This document shows, one piece after another, positions 1 to 6,093 of a stretch of DNA of 36,742 nt; the stretch's first letter is position 1, and every line of letters begins with the position of its first letter. This DNA comes from Bacillota bacterium (lineage in GTDB: Bacteria > Bacillota > Clostridia > Peptostreptococcales > Anaerovoracaceae), in contig JAQXIX010000027.1 of NCBI GenBank assembly GCA_029008005.1, positions 1-36,742 of the forward strand, read 5' to 3'. The notes under the pieces were generated by a model. It was not told the DNA's origin and searched no databases. It saw only the letters and a list, made by a program, of their open reading frames with translations. Made by a program: the position numbers and the translations under genes.

Positions 1-124
1 TCATGGTTACATATTTCATTTTTGTCTTCTTCCGGCTTCGCCGGAATGTTTTGACTCAAATTTCTACACTATGAAGTTTTCAATGTTCGCAGCGCCTCAG
101 CGCTCCGTCTCGCTCTCAGCGAGC
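1..124 (-). other. Structured leader (putative pre-rRNA leader), partial
   Basis: This is the region transcribed from the promoter at 131-159. It contains, on the minus strand, a CTCGCT/AGCGAG hairpin (123-109), an AGCGC/GCGCT hairpin (about 104-91) and a TTCCGGC/GCCGGAA hairpin with a GAA loop (46-30). No ribosome binding site or open frame is seen. It runs off the window edge, where a 16S gene would be expected if the rRNA interpretation is right. The remaining 160-269 region holds only the A/T-rich promoter upstream sequence. Confidence 0.5.
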
Positions 125-130
125 TTTTTT

Positions 131-159
131 ATTATATTACCGCCTGTACCCTTTGTCAA
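131..159 (-). promoter_or_regulatory. Consensus sigma-A promoter, probably of an rRNA operon off the left edge
   Basis: On the minus strand TTGACA (159-154) and TATAAT (136-131) are separated by exactly 17 nt, a perfect consensus. Directly upstream (about 160-205) the minus strand is a run of A tracts, like an UP element. Downstream towards position 1 there is no open frame but three compact hairpins and the stretch GAACATTGAAAACTTCATAG, which resembles clostridial pre-16S or spacer leaders. Perfect consensus, UP-like region and structured non-coding leader together are typical of rrn promoters. The rRNA itself is not in the window, so the assignment is inferred. Confidence 0.7.
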
Positions 160-269
160 CATCTTTTTTGTATTTTTTTATTTTTATTTTTTCTTCAAAT
201 TTATGGTGCATTACGGCGGCATCTGTACAATCCCTCAGAGTATCGTCAATACCGGTTATCATCTGCGGG

Positions 270-1157
270 TCAGCACTCTGAAACTTTTCTCACCTTCCTG
301 TCAAACACACTGTATTCATATACGTTATCGGAAAGGAAATCATCGTTCTTTACATAACCGCTCCTGTTAATGTTTCTCACAGCAATTACCAGTTTCGCCA
401 CATCGGGAGTGCTTTTTTTCGGAACAATAATCAATTCATGAATTGATGAAGGCAAAACGTAATAATCACCTTCCACATATTTACCGACCTTTTCTTTCAC
501 TTCATCAGAAATGATAACTGTTGCTCCGTTAAGATTATCTTTATTGGTCAGGATGAACATGCCGTTTATTCTTTTAAATACAAAGTTATCAGGAATATTC
601 ATATTCATCATGGCACATTCATACAGTTCATCTTCGGCGAAACACCACTTATCTGCCATGTCCTTCGTTACCATAGTTGAATAATATCCTCCATCTGAAG
701 ACGCAACCTTCAAGTAATATGAAAGGGCAAATTCACCGAGTTCCCTGAACATGCATTTTTCAAGTCTTTCTCTGTTAGCATCCCTGTTCACAAGTCTGCA
801 TTCAATCAGTTTTGATGCTTCTTCAGGATTTTCAAGCATCTCTGTCATCATTTCAAGATCTGAAACCTTCATACAGGAACAGCGATTATACGTGTCCGAT
901 ATACTGTCGACAATATTTTCAACTGTATACCCTTCAACGTACATCGCATATAAATCCCCCATTCTTATCATCGGCATGCAGTTGTTCGATTTGCTTTTGA
1001 AGTTCAATGTATCTGTTTCCGTATCGTTATTCAAAAGTCTTTTATCAATGCATACGTTCTCCAGTCTTTCATCATCAGCAAAACGCCGTCTGACTTGAGA
1101 CAGCACAACATTGGCAAATCCTTCGTAAGACAGCGTTCCTTCGCAATTGTTAATCAT
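270..1157 (-). CDS. DUF5688 family protein
   Basis: The 295-aa protein matches the pattern of DUF5688, a family of unknown function common in gut Clostridia. An N-terminal part is followed by the typical core with LVNRDANRERLE, a tyrosine-rich segment, then MFILTNKDNLNGATVI, the YYVLPSSIHELIIVP signature and a C-terminal end of the form NRSG...DDFLSDNVYEYS. I chose the ATG at 1157 and not the in-frame ATG 8 codons upstream because AAAGGAGGT lies 6 nt before it and would otherwise be inside the coding region. No signal peptide or membrane segment is visible, so it is probably cytoplasmic. It is monocistronic with its own promoter and palindromic operator. In this family the gene often occurs in many copies per genome, but no partner is known to me. 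Confidence 0.8.
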   Translation of the reverse strand: MINNCEGTLSYEGFANVVLSQVRRRFADDERLENVCIDKRLLNNDTETDTLNFKSKSNNCMPMIRMGDLYAMYVEGYTVENIVDSISDTYNRCSCMKVSDLEMMTEMLENPEEASKLIECRLVNRDANRERLEKCMFRELGEFALSYYLKVASSDGGYYSTMVTKDMADKWCFAEDELYECAMMNMNIPDNFVFKRINGMFILTNKDNLNGATVIISDEVKEKVGKYVEGDYYVLPSSIHELIIVPKKSTPDVAKLVIAVRNINRSGYVKNDDFLSDNVYEYSVFDRKVRKVSEC

Positions 1158-1179
1158 AATGTAACCTCCTTTATGTCCC

Positions 1180-1226
1180 AATAGGTAATTTTTACCTATT
1201 TTAGCATAAAGTGGCTACTCATACAA
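1180..1226 (-). promoter_or_regulatory. Promoter with palindromic operator upstream of the DUF5688 gene
   Basis: TTGTAT (1226-1221) and TAAAAT (1203-1198) are spaced by 17 nt on the minus strand. Overlapping the -10 box and the expected start point is a perfect inverted repeat, AATAGGTAA then a 3-nt spacer then TTACCTATT (1180-1200). A dyad at this place would suit a repressor operator. The cognate regulator is not evident in the window. Confidence 0.5.
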
Positions 1227-1287
1227 TACATATTTTTACATTTATTTCCATTTTATTGTATTCGGAATAAATACTTTGCTTTTACTT

Positions 1288-1395
1288 CTAACGCCATGGT
1301 CTCTCTTTACCGTGCCAGCCATTTTTCTCCCAATAATTAAAATCAGCATCGTCCTGTGGCATTATTGCATGTGCTTCCCTCATAGCTCTGCCCAT
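1288..1395 (-). CDS. Possible 35-aa small protein
   Basis: A short open frame begins 17 nt after the stop of the Crp/Fnr regulator gene and encodes a polar, Trp-rich peptide with segments HAIMPQDDADFNYW and GWHGKERPWR. The composition looks protein-like and unlike a random frame, but there is no clear ribosome binding site. It could be a true small protein co-transcribed with the regulator, or the remnant of a longer gene. I do not recognise the family. Confidence 0.3.
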   Translation of the reverse strand: MGRAMREAHAIMPQDDADFNYWEKNGWHGKERPWR

Positions 1396-1410
1396 GAATT
1401 ATCAGTGTCT

Positions 1411-2040
1411 TCATAGCAATGTAAACCTGTTTCCTTCAAATTCTATTATCCTGTCTTCTGCCATCTTTGACAGCTCTCGTGTCAGAGCCGACCTGTCTAC
1501 ACAGAGATACTCTGCCATTTTAACTCTGCCCATTGGTATGTCGAATGTTTCAGATCCTTTCTCGGCAGACTGCTGGGATAAAAAAGTGAGAATCTTTTTT
1601 CTGATCTGCATTTTAGAAATCACGTCCAGTTTTTTAAGCAATTCAAAGTTCTTTAATGCAATCATTTTCACCATATTTTCTATAAGACGATGATGAAATC
1701 CGCACCTCATATCACATGTGTGAATCACCCGGCCGAAATCCATAAACAAAATGCTGCACGATGAAGCTGCAATAAATGTCGTTATGTAGTTTTCTTCCTG
1801 CGAACATGCGAAAGTCTCTCCGATAAGATTACCGGAGTCCAGTATACACAGAAGGGATCTGTTGCCCCAGATATCCTCAGTAACCATATTTACTGTTCCT
1901 TCTATGACGATGCCGATTGTCATTGCACCTTCATCAGGCTGTAGAACAAATTCGCCCTTCTCAAATGTTTTTTCGTATGCTTTAACACATTCGAGCATTG
2001 CGTCCCTGTTTTCAGGGGAAATGTTTTCAAAAATATCCAT
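1411..2040 (-). CDS. Crp/Fnr family transcriptional regulator
   Basis: The 209-aa protein has the Crp/Fnr layout. A cyclic-nucleotide-binding-like beta barrel spans about residues 10-115 (PDEGAMTIGIVIEGTV, GNLIGE). A dimerisation helix covers about 120-150. A C-terminal winged helix has the recognition segment VDRSALTRELSKM at about 180-195. The N-terminus lacks the closely spaced Cys cluster of oxygen-sensing Fnr, so the effector is unknown. It is transcribed divergently from a Nim-like flavoprotein gene, with an 18-bp palindrome between the two start codons. This suggests autoregulation and control of the flavoprotein. A plausible minus promoter (TTGCAA, 17 nt, TATGAT at 2052-2047) would place the transcription start at or next to the ATG, so the mRNA may be nearly leaderless. 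The only SD-like run (GAGGG) is 14 nt from the ATG. Confidence 0.85.
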   Translation of the reverse strand: MDIFENISPENRDAMLECVKAYEKTFEKGEFVLQPDEGAMTIGIVIEGTVNMVTEDIWGNRSLLCILDSGNLIGETFACSQEENYITTFIAASSCSILFMDFGRVIHTCDMRCGFHHRLIENMVKMIALKNFELLKKLDVISKMQIRKKILTFLSQQSAEKGSETFDIPMGRVKMAEYLCVDRSALTRELSKMAEDRIIEFEGNRFTLL

Positions 2041-2060
2041 GTAGAAATCATATACCCTCC

Positions 2061-2078
2061 ATGTTGCAATTGCAACAT
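2061..2078. promoter_or_regulatory. 18-bp palindromic operator between crp-like and nim-like genes
   Basis: ATGTTGCAATTGCAACAT is a perfect palindrome centred at 2069.5, of the length and symmetry of Crp/Fnr sites. For the plus-strand gene, a -10 box TATCAT (2099-2104) puts the start near 2111, so the dyad centre lies at about -41.5, the class II activation position. For the minus-strand regulator gene the dyad overlaps the putative -35 (2075-2070), consistent with autorepression. The binding protein is inferred to be the adjacent regulator. Confidence 0.65.
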
Positions 2079-2141
2079 CTCCTGCCGAAGATTTGCTGTA
2101 TCATTAAAGAAACCAAAACACTTACACCGGAGGTAACAATT

Positions 2142-2618
2142 ATGACAAGAGAAATGTACAAAAAAGAAAGGCAGCTTTCACTTGAAGCCACTAAACGAAT
2201 ATTTGCGTCAGGCCATCACGGCATTCTGTCCGTAAACGGTGATGACGGATATCCTTATGCCGTTCCTGTAAACTATGTTTACCTTGACAGCTTCATCTAC
2301 ATCCATTCCGCGAAATACGGCTACAAGATCGACGCACTTAAAGAAAATGATAAAGTCTGCTTCTCGGCAATTATTGAATCTGAAATTCTCCCGTCGAAAT
2401 TCACCGCATCATTTAAAAGTGTCGTGGCTTTCGGAAATGCGGAATTTGTGCAGGATGATGAAGAAAAAAGAAAAGTTCTCGAAACATTTATTGACAGATT
2501 TTCACCTGATTTCCGCGAGGGCGGTCTTAAATTCATAAATGCTGTATTCGCAAAAACCGAAATAATTAAAATCAATGTTACGGAGATGACAGGCAAATCA
2601 TCAGAGGGCGGCGAATAA
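2142..2618 (+). CDS. Pyridoxamine 5'-phosphate oxidase-like (NimA-type) flavoprotein
   Basis: The 158-aa protein has the split-barrel flavin-binding fold of the PNPOx-like/Nim family. Near the N-terminus are RIFASGHHGILSVNGDDGYPYAVPVNYVY in outline (residues about 15-45), then IHSAKYGYKIDALKENDKVCFSAI, the FMN-contacting H and K/R pattern. The start is set by CCGGAGGT located 6 nt upstream of the ATG at 2142; the open frame extends further upstream but through the operator. Members of the family bind FMN or haem, and some reduce nitroimidazoles; the actual substrate here is unknown. It is probably activated by the divergent Crp/Fnr protein. Confidence 0.8.
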   Translation: MTREMYKKERQLSLEATKRIFASGHHGILSVNGDDGYPYAVPVNYVYLDSFIYIHSAKYGYKIDALKENDKVCFSAIIESEILPSKFTASFKSVVAFGNAEFVQDDEEKRKVLETFIDRFSPDFREGGLKFINAVFAKTEIIKINVTEMTGKSSEGGE

Positions 2619-2644
2619 TCAGTTTATATAAACAGTTTATAAAT

Positions 2645-2679
2645 AAAGAACTGCTGCACTAAAAATGCAGCAGTTCTTT
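2645..2679. terminator. Bidirectional intrinsic terminator
   Basis: A perfect 14-bp stem AAAGAACTGCTGCA / TGCAGCAGTTCTTT encloses a 7-nt loop. It lies between the 3' end of the Nim-like gene (plus) and the 3' end of tRNA-Ser (minus). T-rich tails follow on both strands, so it probably ends both transcripts. Confidence 0.85.
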
Positions 2680-2683
2680 AATT

Positions 2684-2772
2684 TGGCGGAAGCGGTGGGA
2701 TTCGAACCCACGTGCCCTTGCGGACAACCGCATTTCGAGTGCGGCTCGTTATGACCACTTCGATACGCTTCC
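2684..2772 (-). tRNA. tRNA-Ser (anticodon CGA)
   Basis: The 7-bp acceptor stem GGAAGCG/CGCTTCC, the T arm with GGTTCGAATCC, a long variable arm (TTGTCCGCAAGGGCA region) and the anticodon loop CTCGAAA identify a class II tRNA with anticodon CGA, reading UCG. The 3' CCA is encoded in the DNA (2686-2684). The length is 89 nt including CCA. Confidence 0.97.
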
Positions 2773-2801
2773 ACATTTTATGTATTACATGTCTGTCCAA
2801 C

Positions 2802-2830
2802 AGTATAAACTATTTTTACGTTCTTCTCAA
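2802..2830 (-). promoter_or_regulatory. Promoter of tRNA-Ser
   Basis: TTGAGA (2830-2825) and TATACT (2807-2802) are 17 nt apart on the minus strand, about 30 nt before the tRNA 5' end. A plus-strand extended -10 element (TG, 1 nt, TATAAT at 2841-2849) lies just beside it and probably drives the divergent epimerase gene. Confidence 0.7.
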
Positions 2831-2873
2831 GACATATTTATGATATAATTTTTGTATTAAGGAGGCAAACCCT

Positions 2874-3731
2874 ATGGGCAGAAATATTAACATCATCGTG
2901 GCAAATCCTGCCGGAAACATTACGTTAATGGTACTTACCCCTGTTGACAGAAAGGAATACCGCGAAATAACATCTCGGCTTCTTGCTATGAAATTCCGCG
3001 ATGCAGAAGGTGTTGAAGTAAGTGCCGAACAAGTCTGCTTCATCCTTTCCGACGGAAAAGACGGTCAGTACCCTTCAATGGAAATGAGCGGCCTTGAATT
3101 CTGCGGCAACGCTTCAAGAACTTTCGCATATTATATTGCCGGCTTGCATAATCCGCCTCTTGAAAGTGTCACCGTTAAAGTAAGCGGCTGCGTATTACCT
3201 CTTACTTCTGCCACAGATCTATGCGGCAACAAATCATGTATTACTATGCCTCTGCCCGATAATGTGGAAGAAATCTCTCCTGAGATGCTGTCACTTACTG
3301 CTTCAGACACAACAGACGGAAACAACCCGCAAAAAGGAATTTTCGTAGCTATGGACGGCATTTCTCATATGATTCTTCGCAATATTAAAGCTACAGAAGA
3401 AATTTTCACGCGAATCAAAGACCGCATATACAGTAACATAGATCTGCCTGCTTTCGGTATTATGTTCACTTACACAGATTCCGAAAACATGACACCTGTC
3501 GTTTATGTCAGAGACGTTGATACAACCTACTTCGAAGGCAGCTGTGCATCAGGCACTACAGCAGCTTCATGTGCTTTTGCATACGGAGCCTCCGATGGCA
3601 TACACCATTTCGTGTTCCATCAGCCGGAAGGCACCCTCGAGTCAACTGTTACAAAAGAAAACGGACAGATTGTTAAAGTGGAACTTGACGGTTCCGTTAC
3701 TCTGTCCGCCGAAATACCCGTTTCAATTTGA
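2874..3731 (+). CDS. DapF-like epimerase/racemase (CntK-related)
   Basis: The 285-aa protein has the two-domain diaminopimelate-epimerase fold with one catalytic cysteine per half: Cys77 in MSGLEFCGNASRTFAYY and Cys224 in FEGSCASGTTAASCA. Both active-site segments fit PLP-independent two-base amino-acid epimerases. The details differ from housekeeping DapF, which has MCGNGIRC and ACGTGAC, and are closer to the histidine-racemase (CntK) branch. A role in DAP synthesis is therefore uncertain and the substrate is open. The start at 2874 has AAGGAGG 7-8 nt upstream. No metallophore or lysine-pathway genes are nearby. Its last 9 nt overlap, convergently, the end of the small Cys-rich membrane protein gene. 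Confidence 0.8.
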   Translation: MGRNINIIVANPAGNITLMVLTPVDRKEYREITSRLLAMKFRDAEGVEVSAEQVCFILSDGKDGQYPSMEMSGLEFCGNASRTFAYYIAGLHNPPLESVTVKVSGCVLPLTSATDLCGNKSCITMPLPDNVEEISPEMLSLTASDTTDGNNPQKGIFVAMDGISHMILRNIKATEEIFTRIKDRIYSNIDLPAFGIMFTYTDSENMTPVVYVRDVDTTYFEGSCASGTTAASCAFAYGASDGIHHFVFHQPEGTLESTVTKENGQIVKVELDGSVTLSAEIPVSI

Positions 3732-3881
3732 ACTGCGGTCTGAATTGTGCCGGCAGCTTTTCGCGTGCCTGCACCCGTCACATCCGGTACATCCGGCGCA
3801 CCGGGTTCTGTGTACAACAATATGAACAACAGCCAGTATCACAGCTATTGCAACGATAACCAGCACTATAGCAGTCGCCAT
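3723..3881 (-). CDS. FeoB-associated-type Cys-rich membrane miniprotein
   Basis: The 52-aa protein consists of one hydrophobic N-terminal helix (residues about 2-24, all Ala/Val/Ile/Leu) followed by a cytosolic-looking Cys cluster, CAGCTGCDGCRHAKSC. This is the architecture of the FeoB-associated Cys-rich membrane protein family, thought to help ferrous iron uptake. It starts 3 nt after the stop of the lipid-kinase gene, and AAAGGGG in the end of that gene serves as its ribosome binding site, so the two are co-transcribed. No feoA or feoB is present here. The role of the clustered cysteines (metal binding) is inferred. Confidence 0.75.
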   Translation of the reverse strand: MATAIVLVIVAIAVILAVVHIVVHRTRCAGCTGCDGCRHAKSCRHNSDRSSN

Positions 3882-3884
3882 CCG

Positions 3885-4844
3885 TTAAACCCCTTTCGGT
3901 ACAATAAATCTTATCGCCTTTTCTTCGACTTCAAATTCAACTGAATCCTGTGATGAAATTTCACCGTCAACACAAAGCCTTATGCCTTCGGGAATCTTTG
4001 ATACCAGCTTGAATCTCCGTTCCTGACGATACTCTAAAATATCCTTTTCGAGTACAAGCCTGTCATTAAGATGAGTTCCCTTCTTGTACTTCGGGAAAAG
4101 CCTGACAAACTGACTTCTTGTAACGCCTGATCTCACTATGCTCACGTCCATAAGCCCATCGTCTGTAACGGCCTTCGGAACGCCCTTGATTCCGCCGCCG
4201 CAAAAGCATCCGTTGGCAACTGAAATCAAAAGGACCTTACCGTCTCTGACGTCCCCGTTATCGAATTCTATGTGAAGATCAGTCTCTCGTTTCCTTCCAA
4301 GAACTATAAAAACCGATGCGAGATATGCTGTCGATCCGCTGAATCCCGGCAAGTTCTTCACTTTATCCGTCATGTCAACCACATTGCAGTCAAAGCCTAT
4401 ATTAAACATATTCGCACAGTATCTGTCGGTAACTTCACCTCTGTACTCAGCCCTGTACTTAATCAGATCACTGGCTCTGCTCTCTCCGAGAAGCTGTTTT
4501 CGTATATTCAGAAAATCACTTGGACTGCCGAAATTCCTTAGGTAATCGTTTCCCGTTCCCATGGGTATTATACCGACTTCAACGTTGTCAAAGCCGACAG
4601 CACCGTTAGCAACTTCATTCACAGTTCCGTCTCCGCCTACTCCGTATATCCGCAGACTTTCGTCTTTCTCATTGTACTCTCGGCAGATGCGGCGAATATA
4701 TTCCTCCCCATCTCCCCGGGATTTAGTGAAATATATTTCGAAATCCATTCCCAGTTCCCCCGAAGCATCCCTTATTTCTTTAAGGATTCTGTTATCTGTT
4801 TTCTTTCTGCCTGAATATGGATTCAGTATAAAAATATTTTTCAT
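3885..4844 (-). CDS. Diacylglycerol kinase family lipid kinase (YegS/DgkB/BmrU type)
   Basis: The 319-aa protein begins with the NPYSGRKK nucleotide-binding motif (residues 8-15). It carries the kinase signature GGDGTVNEV at 70-78 and PMGTGNDYLRNFG at 94-106, then a C-terminal beta-sandwich domain with LCVDGE. It probably phosphorylates diacylglycerol or a related lipid at the cytoplasmic membrane face. I chose the ATG at 4844 because CGGAGGG lies 5 nt upstream and the protein then starts at the conserved MKNIFILNPYSG; a longer reading adds 15 unrelated residues. It is divergent from the aminopeptidase gene and is followed by the Cys-rich miniprotein. Confidence 0.9.
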   Translation of the reverse strand: MKNIFILNPYSGRKKTDNRILKEIRDASGELGMDFEIYFTKSRGDGEEYIRRICREYNEKDESLRIYGVGGDGTVNEVANGAVGFDNVEVGIIPMGTGNDYLRNFGSPSDFLNIRKQLLGESRASDLIKYRAEYRGEVTDRYCANMFNIGFDCNVVDMTDKVKNLPGFSGSTAYLASVFIVLGRKRETDLHIEFDNGDVRDGKVLLISVANGCFCGGGIKGVPKAVTDDGLMDVSIVRSGVTRSQFVRLFPKYKKGTHLNDRLVLEKDILEYRQERRFKLVSKIPEGIRLCVDGEISSQDSVEFEVEEKAIRFIVPKGV

Positions 4845-4933
4845 CCAGCCCTCCGAAGTCAATTGTACTGATACTTCTAAAAATACCATATCTGCGTTAT
4901 AATAGCTACAGTATTTTAACAGGAGGAAATCAA

Positions 4934-6043
4934 ATGGACCCTAGAATTAAAAATCTCGCGAATTTACTTACAGATTATTCATGTGACATACAACCGGGAG
5001 AAAAAGTCCTCATCAGCTACGAAGGAGAATGTTGCAGGAACCTGGCCCGCCAGTTAATAAAAAACGTTTATAAGAAAGGCGGTCTGCCGTACACAGAAAT
5101 CCGCGATTCACAGATTACACGCGAAATTCTTCTGGAATGTACAGAAGAACAGATTAAATTTAAGGACGAGTGCGATATGGCTCAGATGAAAGGCATGCAT
5201 GCCTACATTGCAATCAGAGCCGGCAGCAACACATCGGAACTTTCGGATGTACCTGCCGAAAAGCTCAACCTATACAGCAGACTTACACGCCCAACACTTG
5301 ACTACAGAGTAAATGAAACTAAATGGGTTGTCCTCAGATACCCTAACAGCTCCATGGCTCAGCTGGCAAATACAAGCCTCGAAAGCTTCGAAGACTTTTA
5401 TTTCGATGTATGCACACTCGATTACAGAAAAATGAGTGCCGCTATGGATCCTCTCGCAGAACTTATGAATAAAACCGATAAGGTGCAGATCAAAGGTCCC
5501 GGAACGGATCTTACATTTTCTATAAAAGGCATCGGTGCAGTTAAATGCGACGGACTCCGCAACATCCCTGACGGAGAAGTATATACAGCACCTGTCCGCG
5601 ATTCCATGAACGGTATCATTTCATACAACACGCCTTCTGAGGAACAGGGCTTCACATATGAAAACATCGTATTCGAAGTTAAAGACGGTAAAATCGTTAA
5701 CGCAAAGGCAAATGACACGGAGAGAATCAACGAACTTCTTGACGTTGATGAAGGTGCCAGATATTTCGGCGAGTTTGCAATCGGTGTAAACCCTTATATC
5801 CTTCATCCTATGAAAGATACACTTTTTGACGAGAAAATCGCAGGATCCTTCCATCTGACTCCGGGAATGTGCTATGAAGACGCGCCTAACGGAAACAAAA
5901 GCGCCAACCATTGGGATCTTGTAATGATACAAAGACCGGAATACGGAGGAGGCGAAATCTATTTTGATGACGTTCTCATAAGAAAAGACGGCATATTCAC
6001 ACTGCCGGAACTTCAGGCTCTCAATCCGGAAAATCTTAAATAA
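4934..6043 (+). CDS. M29 family aminopeptidase (AmpS/PepS/AmpT type)
   Basis: The 369-aa protein is a thermophilic-type leucyl aminopeptidase. The expected dinuclear metal ligands can be read in order: Glu215 (IPDGEVYTAP), Glu280 (FGEFAIG), His307 (GSFHL), Tyr314, His326 and Asp328 (SANHWD). The length is at the short end for the family. It is a cytoplasmic enzyme that removes N-terminal residues from peptides. AGGAGG lies 8 nt before the ATG, and a TATAAT (4898-4903) without a good -35 lies upstream. It is monocistronic and ends at the terminator shared with deoB. Confidence 0.93.
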   Translation: MDPRIKNLANLLTDYSCDIQPGEKVLISYEGECCRNLARQLIKNVYKKGGLPYTEIRDSQITREILLECTEEQIKFKDECDMAQMKGMHAYIAIRAGSNTSELSDVPAEKLNLYSRLTRPTLDYRVNETKWVVLRYPNSSMAQLANTSLESFEDFYFDVCTLDYRKMSAAMDPLAELMNKTDKVQIKGPGTDLTFSIKGIGAVKCDGLRNIPDGEVYTAPVRDSMNGIISYNTPSEEQGFTYENIVFEVKDGKIVNAKANDTERINELLDVDEGARYFGEFAIGVNPYILHPMKDTLFDEKIAGSFHLTPGMCYEDAPNGNKSANHWDLVMIQRPEYGGGEIYFDDVLIRKDGIFTLPELQALNPENLK

Positions 6044-6047
6044 GCAA

Positions 6048-6093
6048 AAAAAGAATCTGCCGCACTTATTACTCAGTGCAGCAGATTCTTTTT
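6048..6093. terminator. Bidirectional terminator shared by aminopeptidase and deoB genes
   Basis: The stem pairs AAAAAGAATCTGC plus GCAC with GTGC plus GCAGATTCTTTTT, with one C/A mismatch and a 10-nt loop. T tracts follow on both strands (five on plus, seven on minus). The deoB stop codon (6071-6069) sits in the loop, so the last deoB codons form part of the stem. Confidence 0.9.

Noticed and set aside
109-130. Plus-strand terminator-like hairpin followed by six T
   Set aside because: It is the complement of the leader hairpin downstream of the minus-strand consensus promoter, and no plus-strand gene ends there.
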